Notes: generated from the sequence alone by a model not told the origin. 64,000 bases of DNA from Mycolicibacterium sp. P9-64 (GCF_008329605.1 NZ_NPKO01000003.1:186001-250000), one strand, 5' to 3'; shown: positions 20,752-32,719, counted from the first letter of the stretch. Made by a program: numbers and translations.

Positions 20752-21504
20752 GTGAAGGCCGTCGTCAGCACGTTGCGCGCAGCATGCGGCGCTGTCATCG
20801 CTGCGGCGGCCCAGATTCCCCGCCGGCGGATCGTGATGCTGGCAACCGTGATTGTGATTCTCGTCGCAATGGCCGTGTGGGTGCCGCTCCCCACCGCAGT
20901 GCAGCTCCGCGACTGGGCCACTTCGGTCGGGCCGTGGTTCCCGCTGGCCTTCCTCGCCGCCCACATCGTGGTCACCGTCTTCCCGTTCCCGAGGACCGCG
21001 TTCACGCTGGCCGCCGGGCTGCTCTTCGGTCCGCTCCTCGGCGTCGCGATCGGCGTCGTCGCCAGCACCATCAGCGCGGTCATCGCCCTGCTCCTGGTGC
21101 GCGCCGCAGGCTGGCAGCTCAGCCGGCTGGTCAAGCACCCGCGGGTCGACGTGCTCGACGCGCGACTGCGCGAGCGAGGCTGGCCAGCGATCCTGTCGAT
21201 GCGGATGATTCCTGCCGTGCCGTTTTCGGTGCTCAATTACACGGCAGGCGCCTCAGCGGTGCGGGTGCTCCCCTACACGCTGGCGTCGTTCGTCGGCCTG
21301 CTGCCAGGCACTGCCGCCGTCGTCATCCTCGGGGATGCGCTGACCGGCAACATCAGCCCGATGCTGTTCCTGGTGTCGCTGTGCACGGCCAGCCTCGGCG
21401 CCGCCGGGATGGTCTACGAGATCCGCACGCACCGCCGCCACCACGACGAGCACACCTCGGCTCAGGCCTCCCAGACCGAAGCAGAGCCCGCCGTCACGCC
21501 CTGA
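20752..21504 (+). CDS. TVP38/TMEM64 (DedA-like, VTT domain) membrane protein
   Basis: Polytopic inner-membrane protein of the SNARE-associated/VTT family; related proteins act in lipid scrambling, but the substrate here is unknown. Helices: about 20-40 (IVMLATVIVILVAMAVWVPL), 55-85, 95-120, 150-190 and 205-225. The family core FPFPRTAFTLAAGLLFGPLLG is at about 75-95, followed later by RMIPAVPFSVLNYTAG. The C-terminal tail is soluble and acidic. I prefer GTG 20752 (MKAVVSTLRAA) because a -10 box TACTGT (20738-20743) ends eight bases before it, implying a nearly leaderless mRNA; a TTG at 20743 overlaps that box. Divergent from mutA. Counterpart of Rv1491c. Confidence 0.88.
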   Translation: MKAVVSTLRAACGAVIAAAAQIPRRRIVMLATVIVILVAMAVWVPLPTAVQLRDWATSVGPWFPLAFLAAHIVVTVFPFPRTAFTLAAGLLFGPLLGVAIGVVASTISAVIALLLVRAAGWQLSRLVKHPRVDVLDARLRERGWPAILSMRMIPAVPFSVLNYTAGASAVRVLPYTLASFVGLLPGTAAVVILGDALTGNISPMLFLVSLCTASLGAAGMVYEIRTHRRHHDEHTSAQASQTEAEPAVTP

Positions 21505-21520
21505 CCGACGGCCCCGTCAC

Positions 21521-22729
21521 TCACTGCCCCGGGGAGCCGTGCCGCGGCTGCCCGTAGTCAGGGGTGGGCGGCTGGGCCTGCTGCGACAGTGGCGCGTACT
21601 GCGTCGGCGCGTCGATGGTCCCCTGCACCGGAGTGCGCGCCTCGGCAACGGCCTGGGCGACCGCCTGGGCGATCTCGGGGTCGGTCTTCGTGTTGAACCA
21701 CTCGGCGACCTCGGCTGAGTCGTCCTCCGGCTTGGGCAGGTCCCCCTCGACGGGCGACGGTGTGTAGCGGAAGACGCCGTCTTCGCCTGGCGCACCAAGC
21801 ATCTTGGTGAAGCCCTGGAGTGCACTGCCGAAGTCGCTGGGCACCAGCCAGACCTTGTTGGCCTCACCCTTGGCCATCAGGGGCAGGGTCTGTAGGTACT
21901 GGTAGGCCAGCATCTCGGGCGTCGGGCGTCCGGCCTTGATCGCGGCGAACGTCTTCTCGATGGCCTTCGCCTGGCCTTGGGCCTGCAGGTAGGACGCGGC
22001 CCGTTCACCCTGGGCGCGCAGCATGCGGGACTGCCGGTCGGCCTCTGCCGCGAGGATGGCCGCCTGCTTGGCGCCCTCCGCGGAGAGGATCTGGGCCTGC
22101 TTCTGACCCTCCGCCTGCTTGATCGATGCCTCGCGGTTGCCCTCGGCGGTCAGGATCATGGCGCGCTTCTCGCGGTCGGCACGCATCTGCTTCTCCATCG
22201 AGTCCTGGATCGACGGCGGCGGGTCGATGCTGCGGAGCTCGACGCGTGCGACACGCAGACCCCACCGGCCGGTGGCCTCGTCGAGCACGCCGCGGAGCTG
22301 GCCGTTGATCTGGTCGCGTGAGGTCAGTGCCTGCTCGAGCGTCATACCGCCGACCACGTTGCGCAGTGTGGTCGTGGTGAGCTGCTCGACACCGACGATG
22401 TAGTTGCTGATCTGGTACACCGCGGCCTGAGGGTTGGTGACCTGGAAGTACACGACGGTGTCGATGTTGACCGTCAGGTTGTCTTCGGTGATCACCGGCT
22501 GCGGAGGGAACGACACCACGCGCTCACGCAGGTCGACCCTTGCGCGGATCTTGTCGATGAACGGCAGCAGCAGCGTCAGCTGACCCGAAACCGTCTTGCT
22601 GTAGCGGCCAAGGCGTTCGATCACCGCCGCCTCGGCCTGCGGGATCACCTTGACTGACTTGGCGACGACGATGATGGCGAACAACACCAGCACGGCCACC
22701 AGGACTAAACCGGCAACGGCACCTTCCAT
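21521..22729 (-). CDS. SPFH/band 7 (stomatin/QmcA-like) membrane protein
   Basis: Membrane-anchored scaffolding protein of the prohibitin/stomatin superfamily, thought to organise membrane microdomains or protect membrane protein quality. One N-terminal helix (residues 3-25) is followed by the SPFH domain (VIPQAEAAVIERLGRYSKTV, RVVSFPPQPVITEDNLTV), a long Ala/Glu/Gln-rich coiled coil (about 175-270, QAEGQKQAQILSAEGAKQA) and a Pro/Gln-rich tail. I chose ATG 22729 (GAGGA seven bases upstream) over an ATG eight codons earlier. It lies 20 bp downstream of nfeD, the usual partner gene. Counterpart of Rv1488; 402 residues. Confidence 0.93.
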   Translation of the reverse strand: MEGAVAGLVLVAVLVLFAIIVVAKSVKVIPQAEAAVIERLGRYSKTVSGQLTLLLPFIDKIRARVDLRERVVSFPPQPVITEDNLTVNIDTVVYFQVTNPQAAVYQISNYIVGVEQLTTTTLRNVVGGMTLEQALTSRDQINGQLRGVLDEATGRWGLRVARVELRSIDPPPSIQDSMEKQMRADREKRAMILTAEGNREASIKQAEGQKQAQILSAEGAKQAAILAAEADRQSRMLRAQGERAASYLQAQGQAKAIEKTFAAIKAGRPTPEMLAYQYLQTLPLMAKGEANKVWLVPSDFGSALQGFTKMLGAPGEDGVFRYTPSPVEGDLPKPEDDSAEVAEWFNTKTDPEIAQAVAQAVAEARTPVQGTIDAPTQYAPLSQQAQPPTPDYGQPRHGSPGQ

Positions 22730-22749
22730 GACTGAATCCTCCCCAAATC

Positions 22750-23181
22750 TCAAATGGTCTTGAAGACGACTGCGGTTGCGCCGTCGATATGCATGACGGT
22801 GACGTGGTCGCCCACCTCGAAGACATCGTTGTCGTTGAGTGGCCGTGCCGTCCAGACCTGGCCGTCCAGCTTGACCTGGCCCTCGTGGCGCCCGACCCGG
22901 TCGAGCACCAACGCGCTCTTGCCCTCGAGCGCCTTCATCGGCTCGGGAAGACCGGTGCCCTCGGCGAACCTGCGGCGCAATGCGGGCCGCACGAGCACCA
23001 GAAGCAGGAGTGCGACCACGGCGAAGACGACGCCGTCGATCACGTAGTTGTCGACGAGCAGGCTCGAGCCAACGGCTGCCAATGCGCCGCCGCCGAGCAT
23101 CAGCAGGAAGAGATCACCGGTCAGCGCCTCGGCACCAGCGAGCGCCACCGCTGCGATGAGCCAGATCAACCAAACGGGCAT
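22750..23181 (-). CDS. NfeD-like membrane protein
   Basis: Short NfeD protein of 143 residues: membrane helices at about 3-20, 26-42 and 48-66, then a C-terminal OB-fold domain ([21 protein letters not shown], then [14 protein letters not shown]). NfeD proteins pair with SPFH proteins; the band 7 gene follows directly on the same strand. The short form lacks the N-terminal serine-protease domain of long NfeD. The start is ATG 23181 with only a weak ribosome binding site. Counterpart of Rv1487. Confidence 0.92.
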   Translation of the reverse strand: MPVWLIWLIAAVALAGAEALTGDLFLLMLGGGALAAVGSSLLVDNYVIDGVVFAVVALLLLVLVRPALRRRFAEGTGLPEPMKALEGKSALVLDRVGRHEGQVKLDGQVWTARPLNDNDVFEVGDHVTVMHIDGATAVVFKTI

Positions 23182-23240
23182 GGCCGCAGCCTATCGCGTA
23201 CGCAGCCTGCCGAGCCTGCAACAACTACACTGCGAGCATT

Positions 23241-24104
23241 ATGTGGAGCCCAAGTGTTTCGCTGTCGGCGTGGAGCAACGCCTGGCTTGCCGGTCTCGCC
23301 GCGCCTGACGACGTTCTCGACGCGTTGTCACAATGGGCACCAAGGCATTCCGTCACCGCCTACGACTCGGTCGCTGCGGTCCGTACCGGGCTTCCCTGGC
23401 CCGATCTCACCGACGCGGGAGCGGTGTCGCTGTTGCAGACGCTGCGCACCGCGGCGGGCCCCATCAGTGGCGAGCCAGCGATCTCGGTGGCGCTTCCCGT
23501 GCCCGGTGACGTGCGGGGTCTCGTTGCTGGCACCCAGTTCCAGTCCGACGCGCTGGCGGCCGGTGAGGCGATCATCGTGTCGCGCCCGGGGGCGGAGGCA
23601 GTAGGGCTGGTTCCCGAGTTCGCCTACGACGACGGCTACGGCGACGCCGACGAGGACCACGAGTACGACCCGGAGATCAGCTCCCTATCGTGGACTGTGT
23701 ACTCGCTGCCAGCCGCACCGGTCAGCGAGCACATCGACCTCGGGGCGGCCGAATACGAGCTCCGATCGGCGGTGCGTGCGGCCGCCGACGCCCTTACCAC
23801 GTTGCGCGCGGGAGCCACGGGTGCCGACGTCGCCGATCCGCGTGGGCTCGTCGAGCAGGTGCTCGAGGCCGGGCGGCTGCACAAGCTGCCCGAGCATGCC
23901 CCGGAACGGGCACTTCGGGTGTTGGAGAACGCCGCCCACGTCGACGCCATCATCACCGTGAGCTCGGGGCTGATGCCGATCGGGCTTCAGTCGTCATCGG
24001 CAATGCAGATCGCCAACGATGCGCTCCGACCGCTGAACGGCGTGGTGCGCGCTGCGCGGATCGCCGCCGTCAGCGCGATCCTGCACTCGGCCTGGCGCGG
24101 GTAG
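23241..24104 (+). CDS. Conserved mycobacterial hypothetical protein (Rv1486c-like)
   Basis: Soluble 287-residue protein with no motif I recognise. It starts [20 protein letters not shown], has an acidic middle (about residues 130-145, [13 protein letters not shown]) and a helical C-terminal half ([20 protein letters not shown], then [20 protein letters not shown]). Synteny identifies it with Rv1486c. The ATG at 23241 sits nine bases after TACACT, a possible -10 box, so the leader is short. Divergent from nfeD and tail-to-tail with the small membrane protein gene, whose stop adjoins its own. Confidence 0.88.
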   Translation: MWSPSVSLSAWSNAWLAGLAAPDDVLDALSQWAPRHSVTAYDSVAAVRTGLPWPDLTDAGAVSLLQTLRTAAGPISGEPAISVALPVPGDVRGLVAGTQFQSDALAAGEAIIVSRPGAEAVGLVPEFAYDDGYGDADEDHEYDPEISSLSWTVYSLPAAPVSEHIDLGAAEYELRSAVRAAADALTTLRAGATGADVADPRGLVEQVLEAGRLHKLPEHAPERALRVLENAAHVDAIITVSSGLMPIGLQSSSAMQIANDALRPLNGVVRAARIAAVSAILHSAWRG

Positions 24105-24299
24105 TCAGACCGCGAGGAACACGACGAGCGCCGCGAGGATCAGCACCAGGACTGCGGCCCCGATGATCCACGGCAGCTTGCTCTTCGGTGGTGGATCCAG
24201 ACGGTGGGGATCGAAGCCCGGCTGCAGGTAATCCGGGAGCGGCCCACCGTGATCAGTGGGCTCTTCATAGGGGGCACCATCCCCGTAACCTGGCTGCAC
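24105..24299 (-). CDS. Small single-pass membrane protein, Pro-rich N-terminus
   Basis: A 64-residue protein: a polar, Pro/Gly/Asp-rich N-terminal part (residues 1-40) with LPDYLQPGFDPHRLDPPPKS, then one hydrophobic helix (about 43-63, LPWIIGAAVLVLILAALVVF) ending at the C-terminus, so probably tail-anchored with the N-terminus in the cytoplasm. The start GTG 24299 is preceded by AGGGGG about nine bases upstream. Its stop touches the stop of the convergent gene. Function unknown. Confidence 0.65.
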   Translation of the reverse strand: MQPGYGDGAPYEEPTDHGGPLPDYLQPGFDPHRLDPPPKSKLPWIIGAAVLVLILAALVVFLAV

Positions 24300-24375
24300 T
24301 CCGCACTACCCCCTGACTAGCGGCGCCGGTACAAATCGACGCTATCACGGCATTTCGGGGTAGCTGCGCGGCTTT

Positions 24376-25428
24376 TTAGTCCGGCGCGTCGGCCGCTACA
24401 CAGCGCGGCGACGACGAGCAGGGTTGACCATCGACGACGATCCCGCACCCGCTCACGGGGTTCGGCCCGACGACCCGGGCGGGTTCGCCGTCGAGGCGCA
24501 GCTCGTCGATCAACTCGGCGACCATTCGTGCAAATCGCGGATCGGCGTTCGGGGTGGTTGACCGCGCCAATGCGATCCCGGCTTCCTCGGCCTGGACGCG
24601 CAACTCGTTGTCGAGGTCCCACACCACCTCGATGTGGTCGGCGACGAAGCCGATCGGACAGACGATCACCGCTTTGGTTCCCGCCTCCGCGAGCGCCGAA
24701 AGATGTTCTCCCACATCGGGTTCCAGCCACGGCACACTCGGCGGGCCGGAACGCGACTGCCATACCTGATCGTAGTCGCCGTAACCGGCAGCGGCCGCGA
24801 CCAGCCGCGTCGCGTAGGCCACCTGTTTGCTGTAGAGCCTTGGCCCCCGCCGCTCGTCGGCCGCGATCGGGACCGAATGCGCGGTGAACACCAGCCGGGC
24901 ATCCGCGCGCAGGTCGTCGGGCAGCGACGCAGCCGCAGCCGCGATCCCGTCGGCGAACATCTCCACGAACAACGGATGGTCGAAGTACTGCCGCAGCTTG
25001 ATCAGCTCGGGCGCGCCCTCCCCCGCCGCAGCCCGACCGCGGGCGATGTCCTCGAGGTACTGCGTGCACCCCGAGTAGCCACCCCATGCCGACGTGACGA
25101 ACACCGCCGCTCGCCGAATGCCGTTGTCCCGCATTTGGGTAACGGTTTCTTCGACGTACGGGTCCCAGTTGCGGTTGCCGAAGTAGATCGGCAGGTCGTC
25201 GCCGCGGCGGGCGAACTCGGCCCGCATCTGCTCGATCAGTGCACGGTTGATCCCGTTGATGGGTGAGATCCCGCCGAAGTGGAAGTAGTGCTCGGCAACC
25301 TCGTCGAGACGCTCCGATGGGATGTTCCGACCACGGGTGACGTTCTCCAGGAACGGCTTTACCTGGTCGGGGCCTTCCGGGCCGCCGAACGACAACAACA
25401 GGACGGCGTCAACGGCGGAGGACTCCAT
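24376..25428 (-). CDS. hemH: Ferrochelatase (coproheme/protoheme ferrochelatase), [2Fe-2S] type
   Basis: Inserts Fe2+ into the porphyrin in heme biosynthesis; in actinobacteria the substrate is coproporphyrin III. The start is ATG 25428 ([20 protein letters not shown]), two bases after the inhA stop; the open frame continues 50 codons further upstream but that part is an out-of-frame shadow of inhA. Motifs: LLSFGGPEG, the metal-site region VFTAHSVP, and [19 protein letters not shown]. Cysteines that fit the [2Fe-2S] cluster of mycobacterial ferrochelatase are in [12 protein letters not shown] and the C-terminal [18 protein letters not shown]. Length 350 residues. Third gene of fabG1-inhA-hemH. 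Confidence 0.96.
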   Translation of the reverse strand: MESSAVDAVLLLSFGGPEGPDQVKPFLENVTRGRNIPSERLDEVAEHYFHFGGISPINGINRALIEQMRAEFARRGDDLPIYFGNRNWDPYVEETVTQMRDNGIRRAAVFVTSAWGGYSGCTQYLEDIARGRAAAGEGAPELIKLRQYFDHPLFVEMFADGIAAAAASLPDDLRADARLVFTAHSVPIAADERRGPRLYSKQVAYATRLVAAAAGYGDYDQVWQSRSGPPSVPWLEPDVGEHLSALAEAGTKAVIVCPIGFVADHIEVVWDLDNELRVQAEEAGIALARSTTPNADPRFARMVAELIDELRLDGEPARVVGPNPVSGCGIVVDGQPCSSSPRCVAADAPD

Positions 25429-25430
25429 GC

Positions 25431-26240
25431 CTAGAGCAGCTGGGTGCTTGCGCCGCCATCGGCGTAGACGATCGTGCCGGTGGTGGCGGGCAGCCAGTCC
25501 GACAGCAGGGCGCAGACCGTCTTGGCGACGGGCGTCGGGTCCTTCATGTTCCAGCCAACGGGCGCACGCTGGTCCCAACCCTCCTCGAGCAGCCGCATCT
25601 GATCGCCAGCCTCTGCACCGAGCGCCCCACCGACGATGGCGCTCATGGCCAACGTCCGGATCGGTCCTGCGGCAACCAGATTGGACCGCACCCCGAACGG
25701 ACCCGCCTCACGCGCGACGAACCGGTTCACCGACTCCAGCGCACTCTTGGCCACCGTCATCCAGTTGTAGGCAGGCATCGCGCGGGTCGGGTCGAAGTCC
25801 ATGCCGACGATGGAGCCACCCGAGTTGATCACCGGTAGGGTCGCCTTCGCCAGCGAGGCGTACGAGTAGGCCGAGATGTGGATACCCTTGGCGACGTCGT
25901 CGTAGGGGGCATCGAAGAACGGGTTGATGCCCATGCCGGTCTGCGGCATGAACCCGATCGAGTGCACGACGCCGTCGAGCTTGTTGCCTGCGCCGATCAC
26001 CTCGGTGACGCGGTCGGCGAGCGTGCCGAGGTGCTCTTCGTTCTGCACGTCGAGCTCGAGCAGCGGCGCCGGGTTGGGCAACCGGTCGGCAATGCGCTGA
26101 ATCAGCTTCATCCGGTCGAACCCGGTCAGCACCAGCTCGGCTCCGGCCTCCTGGGCGACCTTGGCGATGTGGAACGCGATCGACGAGTCGGTGATGATCC
26201 CCGTGACGAGGATGCGCTTGCCTTCGAGAAGCCCTGCCAT
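25431..26240 (-). CDS. inhA: NADH-dependent enoyl-ACP reductase (InhA)
   Basis: FAS-II reductase that reduces trans-2-enoyl-ACPs during mycolic acid chain elongation; target of activated isoniazid. Length (269) and numbering match M. tuberculosis InhA: Ile21 in DSSIAFH, Ser94 in VHSIGF, Tyr158 and Lys165 in AYNWMTVAK. The residues usually substituted in resistant strains (Ile21, Ser94) are wild type. The start ATG 26240 has AGGA eight bases upstream. It follows fabG1 after 60 bp and precedes hemH by 2 bp. Confidence 0.98.
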   Translation of the reverse strand: MAGLLEGKRILVTGIITDSSIAFHIAKVAQEAGAELVLTGFDRMKLIQRIADRLPNPAPLLELDVQNEEHLGTLADRVTEVIGAGNKLDGVVHSIGFMPQTGMGINPFFDAPYDDVAKGIHISAYSYASLAKATLPVINSGGSIVGMDFDPTRAMPAYNWMTVAKSALESVNRFVAREAGPFGVRSNLVAAGPIRTLAMSAIVGGALGAEAGDQMRLLEEGWDQRAPVGWNMKDPTPVAKTVCALLSDWLPATTGTIVYADGGASTQLL

Positions 26241-26300
26241 GTGTCAGTCCTAACTGTTCAAACGATTGCGAAAGTTGCTGTGCCCGATGGCCGCTACCGC

Positions 26301-27080
<780 letters not shown>

Positions 27081-28088
27081 TCAGTCGGGCAGGCGGCGGT
27101 TGAGCAGCATGGCTGCCAGTGCCGCGAACGCCAGCACCAGCGCACCGAGCCGCAGCCAGCCTGCGCTGGCCTCGCCCTTGGTGGTCTCGTACCCGATCTG
27201 CTGCTGCAGCGTGGTGAAGACCTCCTTGAGCTGCTCGAGGCTGGAGGCCGTGTAGGCGTTGCCGCCGGACAGTTCGGCGATCTTCTTGAGCATCTCGGAG
27301 TCGACGGGCACCGGCTGTTGCTGCTCGTTGATCGTGACGAAGCCGTAGGGCGTTCCGAAGGAGACCGTCGAGATCGGAACGCCCTGATCCTTCGCGGTGC
27401 GCGCTGCGGTGTAGGCGCCCTTCGGGTTCTCCGGGTTGGACGGCACCGTCTCCTTGCCGTCGGACATCAGCACGATGCGCGCGGGCGGCGGTTCGTCGCC
27501 GCCGCCCATCACCGCACCGACGGTGGCGATGGCCTGCAGCGCGGTGAAGATGCCCTCACCCGTGGCGGTGCGGTCCGCGAGCTGCAGCTTGTCGATGGCG
27601 GCCTTGGTGGCCGCGCGGTTGGTGCTCGGCGACGTCAGCACCGTCGCGGTACCGGCGTAGGCGATCAGGCCGAGGTTGATGCCTGGCGTGAGTTGATCGG
27701 CGAACTGCTTGGCGGCCTCTTGCGCGGCGACGAGGCGACTCGGCGCGACGTCGGTGGCCCGCATCGACTGCGACACGTCGATCACCAGCATGACCACGGC
27801 GCGATTGCGCGGGATGCGGACGTCGTGGGTGGGTCCGGCCATGGCGACGGTGAGGAACGTCAGCGCCACCACCAACAGCACCGCGGGTAGGTGCCGCCAT
27901 CGCGAGGACCGCTTCGGCGCGACGCTCTCCAACAGGTCCATGTTGGCGAAGCGCAGCATTCGCTTCTGGCGCCGCATCTGCACGACGACGTAGAGCCCGA
28001 CCACGGCGAGTACCACCAAGAGGAACAGGAAGTACCAGGCGTGTTCGAAGCCCGAAAGCGTCATCGGGCCGAGCAACGGCAATGTCAT
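27081..28088 (-). CDS. VWA-domain membrane protein (Rv1481-like, BatA type)
   Basis: Membrane-anchored von Willebrand A protein that works with MoxR ATPases. Helices at about residues 16-36, 66-85 and near the C-terminus ([18 protein letters not shown]); the VWA domain lies between (about 95-300) with an intact metal site: DVSQS (DxSxS), later Thr in RTATGEG and Asp in LMSDGKE. 335 residues, ATG 28088 starting [16 protein letters not shown] as in Rv1481. Follows the DUF58 gene by 21 bp and shares its operon with moxR1. The partner substrate is not known. Confidence 0.93.
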   Translation of the reverse strand: MTLPLLGPMTLSGFEHAWYFLFLLVVLAVVGLYVVVQMRRQKRMLRFANMDLLESVAPKRSSRWRHLPAVLLVVALTFLTVAMAGPTHDVRIPRNRAVVMLVIDVSQSMRATDVAPSRLVAAQEAAKQFADQLTPGINLGLIAYAGTATVLTSPSTNRAATKAAIDKLQLADRTATGEGIFTALQAIATVGAVMGGGDEPPPARIVLMSDGKETVPSNPENPKGAYTAARTAKDQGVPISTVSFGTPYGFVTINEQQQPVPVDSEMLKKIAELSGGNAYTASSLEQLKEVFTTLQQQIGYETTKGEASAGWLRLGALVLAFAALAAMLLNRRLPD

Positions 28089-28109
28089 GTGCAGCTAGTC
28101 ATTTCGGGT

Positions 28110-29068
28110 CTAGCGGCCGGCGGTGAGTGCACCGCGGCGGCGATTGGCGGCAACGAACCTGACCACGTCGGCGATCCAGTCCCTGTCCGTGCGCAGGGTC
28201 ATCAGTGGCGCGCCGCAGCGGCGAAGCGTGCGGGCCACGTCGGTGCGGTGGGCCTCCGCAGCCTTGGCGAAGTCGGCGCGCAGCTGTGCGTCGATGGTGA
28301 ATTCGCGGGTGACCCCGGACTCGGTGTCTTGCAGGATGACCTCGCCGACGTCGGGAAGCTCGACGTCGCGCGGGTCGACGATCTCGACGCCGAGCACCTC
28401 GTGGCGGCCCGCGATGGCGCGCAACGGCCGCATCCAGTCGATGGGGCCGAGGAAGTCGCTGATGATGACGGCCATGCCGCGGCGCCGCTCGGGACGGCGC
28501 AGCGCGTCGATGGCGGCACCGAGGTCACCGCGCACGCCGAGCGGCGCCTTGGGCGTGGTGGCGATGGCCCGCAACAACTCCTGTTCGTGCAGGCGGCCGG
28601 ACAGCGCGGGGACCCGCTTCATGACGTCACCGTTGGTGATGATCGCGCCGAGCCGGTTGCCGCCCCCGCTGTTGAGGAACGCGATCGACGCGGCGGCAGC
28701 CACGGCGAGGTCGCGCTTCTCGCAGCCAGCGGTGCCGAAGTCGAGGCTCGCGGACACGTCGACCACCAGCCAGGTCTCCAGCTCACGGTCGGCGATCATC
28801 TGCCGCACGTGCGGGTGGGTCGTGCGCGCGGTCACCGACCAATCCATCCGGCGCACGTCGTCACCGGGCTGGTAGAGGCGCGACTCCCCCGGCTCCGAAC
28901 CAGGACCCGGCATCAGTCCCTGGTGATCACCGTGCAGCACGCCGTCGAGCTTGCGGCGCACCGTCAGCTCGAGCTTGCGCAACGCCGCCGACAGTGCTGG
29001 ATCGCGGATCTCGCCCCGTTGCAGCGACGGCAGGTCTACACGACCCTTTGCGCCCCCAGAAGAGGGAG

Positions 29069-29072
<4 letters not shown>
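28110..29072 (-). CDS. DUF58 family protein (Rv1480-like)
   Basis: Cytoplasmic DUF58 protein of 320 residues, the usual companion of MoxR and VWA proteins. The family core PGDDVRRMDWSVTAR (about residues 72-86) is intact, followed by a degenerate VWA-like fold starting VVDVSASLDFG. The same frame stays open for 405 more codons upstream, but that part is antisense shadow of moxR1. The true start is GTG 29072, whose GTGA overlaps the moxR1 stop by four bases. Confidence 0.94.
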
Positions 29073-30217
<1,145 letters not shown>

Positions 30218-30341
30218 TCAGCTTCCTCCACGTGTTCTTGGTCGATCCCGGTGGCGCCAAAGCCACTCGGCGGACGCTCCCCGTCAACTATTCCAGGCAC
30301 TTCGGGATCCGTCGACGTGCCCTGCCCAGACTCGGTCTCGA

Positions 30342-31076
30342 TTAGGACTCGATGAAGCGGACCAGGTGCGGTGACATGCCCGCCGTGCGCACCGGGCTGA
30401 CGGTGACCTTCCCCGCGCTGCCGGAGGCCTCGAGCATCCTTCCGCCGCCGAGGAACATCGCCACGTGCTGGCTGCCACCCGGGCCGTAGAAGATCAGGTC
30501 ACCGCGCTTGGCCTGGGAGGGGTCGATCGGTCTTCCCGCGTTGTACTGGTCGCCAGAGTACTTCGGGATCTGCACCCCGACGCCCGCGAACATGTACCTG
30601 GTGAGGCCCGAGCAGTCGTAGCCGATCTTGCCCGTGTCGTAGTCCACGCCTTCGCTGGGGCCGTTGAGCGCGCCGCCGCCCCAGGAGTACGGCACACCCA
30701 TCTGTGACCCGCCGCGCCGGATCACGTACTCGATGGCCTGTGGGCCGCGGACCCGCCCGCCGGGGTTCGCGCCCGCCGACGGCGACGGTGCGAGCCCGAT
30801 GCTCTGCAGGAACTGACTGCCAAGGCTCTGTGTGGTTTGCAGTGCGAGTTGACTCACCGAGAACGCCGCGTTCGCGGCGGCGACGGGGTCGCCGGGCGCC
30901 CCGGAGCTGGGGACCTTCGGCAGCGTCGGATCCCACGCCCCGCCGTCGGGGTCGGCCGAGGCGGTCGCTGCGGCACCGGCCATCAAGCCGAGCGCACACC
31001 CGAGTGCTGCGAGCAGCATGACAAGACGTGACAACAAGGGAGGCCCAAAAAGCAAGGGTGGCACAGCAATCACCAT
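30342..31076 (-). CDS. ripB: NlpC/P60 peptidoglycan endopeptidase RipB
   Basis: Secreted D,L-endopeptidase that cuts peptidoglycan stem peptides. The N-terminal signal sequence ends near ATASADPDG (residue 42). The C-terminal NlpC/P60 domain has the catalytic Cys in YDCSGLTRY and His in GGSQHVAMFLG. Length 244 residues, no coiled coil, unlike RipA. Its ATG overlaps the ripA stop by one base (TGATG), so translation is coupled. Confidence 0.95.
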   Translation of the reverse strand: MVIAVPPLLFGPPLLSRLVMLLAALGCALGLMAGAAATASADPDGGAWDPTLPKVPSSGAPGDPVAAANAAFSVSQLALQTTQSLGSQFLQSIGLAPSPSAGANPGGRVRGPQAIEYVIRRGGSQMGVPYSWGGGALNGPSEGVDYDTGKIGYDCSGLTRYMFAGVGVQIPKYSGDQYNAGRPIDPSQAKRGDLIFYGPGGSQHVAMFLGGGRMLEASGSAGKVTVSPVRTAGMSPHLVRFIES

Positions 31077-32521
31077 CAGTATTCGATATAGCGGACCACG
31101 TACGGCGTCATACCGCTGGTCCGTACGGGCGAGACTTTGACGTTCGAACCGGTGTAGGGCGCCTCGAGCATCTGCCCGTCACCGAGATAGAGCGCCACGT
31201 GCTGGCTGCCGCCGGGGCCGTAGAAGATGACGTCTCCCCTGCGCATTTGGGATGACGGGATCTTGCGGCCCATGTCGTACTGGGAGCCGGAGTAGTGCGG
31301 CAGTTTGATGCCGACCCCCGCGAAGGCATAGAGGATGAGGCCTGAGCAGTCGAAACCGACCGTGCCCGAACCCGAGTCGATCCCGTTGCTCGGACCTGCC
31401 GCGTTGCCGCCACCCCACGAGTACGGGACGCCCATCTGTGAACCCGCCCGCTTGATGACGTACTCCGAAGCATCCCTGCCGTAGACGCGAGGGATCGCGC
31501 CGTTGGTGAAACCGGTTGGGGTGGGCAGGATCCCGAGCTTCTGCAGGAAGCTGCGACCCATGTCGGCGGTGGCCTGCGCCGAGCTCGAGGCGATGCCGAG
31601 GATCGTGTTGATGATCGCGATCGGATCGCCGCCGACGAACGCGCTGGGGATCGCGGGCAGCGTGACGTCCCATTCGCTGTTCGCGCCGGGGCCGGCGGGG
31701 GCTGCTGCGGCCGGAGCACGATCCCAGTTGGCCGCAGGGTCGCTCGCCGCGGCTGCGGGCACCGCGGCCGGAGCGGCGCGCGGTGCGGCGGCGCCGGTGG
31801 GCGCCGACCATTGCGACCGGGCCTGCTCGAGCTTGGTCTGCGCCGCCGCGCGCTCGGCAGTGAGCCGGTCGAGCTCGGTCTGCTGACCGCCGAAGGTCTT
31901 CTGCGCCTCGGTGAGTGCAGTGACGGCGGTGTCCTGGCTCGTCTGGGCATCGATGACGGCCTGGTCGGCCCTCTGCTTGGCCAGCCGCGCTGCCGACTCC
32001 CGATTCACCTGCTCGGTGCGGGTGCGCTGCAGGTCCGCGATGACCTGCTGGCTGCTCAGCGTCAGCGTCTGCCCGGTCGCGGCGGTGTTGAGGATGTCGG
32101 AGGGATCGGTTGCGGTGACGTACGCCGCCGACGGCCCGTTCACGTATGTCGAGGCGGCGAACTCGTCGAACCGGTGCTGTGCGGCGGCGATCGCGGCGTT
32201 GGCGTCGTCGAGCCCCGCCTGTCCCGCATCGACCTCGTGCTGGGCCGCCGCGGCGGCGTCACGCGCGGTCTGAACGTCGACGATGGCCTTGTTGACGCTC
32301 TCCTGCTGGGTCTGGATCTGCGCGCCGAGGTCCTGCAGCTTCTGGTTGGCGTTCGCGACCGCGGCGACGAGCGACGCGATTCCCTCGGGGTTGGCGGGCT
32401 CGGCATGGGCGATGTAGGTGCCGTGGGCGCATACCGACGCAACCAGTACACCGACTGCGATCGTGGCCGCTCCGAATCGTCCGCGCAGCCGCGATGCAGA
32501 GGCGCGAGAAAGGCGTCTCAT
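31076..32521 (-). CDS. ripA: NlpC/P60 peptidoglycan endopeptidase RipA
   Basis: Secreted septal endopeptidase needed for daughter-cell separation in mycobacteria. Start ATG 32521 (MRRLSRASASRLRGRFGAAT) precedes the signal peptide, with GAGGAG about eleven bases upstream; the frame stays open 36 codons further but without coding character. Order: signal peptide (to HAEP, about residue 40), long Ala/Gln-rich coiled coil (about 45-240) that keeps the enzyme inactive, a Pro/Ala-rich linker, then the NlpC/P60 domain with Cys in FDCSGLILY and His in GGSQHVALYLG. 481 residues against about 472 in M. tuberculosis. Confidence 0.96.
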   Translation of the reverse strand: MRRLSRASASRLRGRFGAATIAVGVLVASVCAHGTYIAHAEPANPEGIASLVAAVANANQKLQDLGAQIQTQQESVNKAIVDVQTARDAAAAAQHEVDAGQAGLDDANAAIAAAQHRFDEFAASTYVNGPSAAYVTATDPSDILNTAATGQTLTLSSQQVIADLQRTRTEQVNRESAARLAKQRADQAVIDAQTSQDTAVTALTEAQKTFGGQQTELDRLTAERAAAQTKLEQARSQWSAPTGAAAPRAAPAAVPAAAASDPAANWDRAPAAAAPAGPGANSEWDVTLPAIPSAFVGGDPIAIINTILGIASSSAQATADMGRSFLQKLGILPTPTGFTNGAIPRVYGRDASEYVIKRAGSQMGVPYSWGGGNAAGPSNGIDSGSGTVGFDCSGLILYAFAGVGIKLPHYSGSQYDMGRKIPSSQMRRGDVIFYGPGGSQHVALYLGDGQMLEAPYTGSNVKVSPVRTSGMTPYVVRYIEY

Positions 32522-32655
32522 TGGCTTGTGGTCTCCTCGGGCTCGACGCGAACGCACCGGCACGTTCGTCGGGTGCGTCATCACAGGAGTCACTTGAACA
32601 ACAACTGCAACAGCAGGCACCTTTTGCACCGTACGTCACATCAAGCTCTAAAGAA

Positions 32656-32719
32656 ACGTTAGTAACAAATTACAAGACTGTAATTGGAATGAGCGTTATC
32701 GAATGGTGATCTTGTAATT
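32656..32719 (-). promoter_or_regulatory. Candidate ripA promoter with nested inverted repeats
   Basis: Minus strand: -35 ATTACA (32684-32679), 17-bp spacer, -10 TAACGT (32661-32656). The -35 lies inside a perfect inverted repeat AATTACA-AGAC-TGTAATT (32668-32685). A third copy of the element at 32710-32719 (TCTTGTAATT) is the exact reverse complement of 32668-32677. The arrangement suggests cooperative binding of a regulator at the -35 and upstream. The leader before ripA would be about 125 nt. MtrA is a known regulator of ripA, but I cannot assign these sites to it. Confidence 0.5.
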
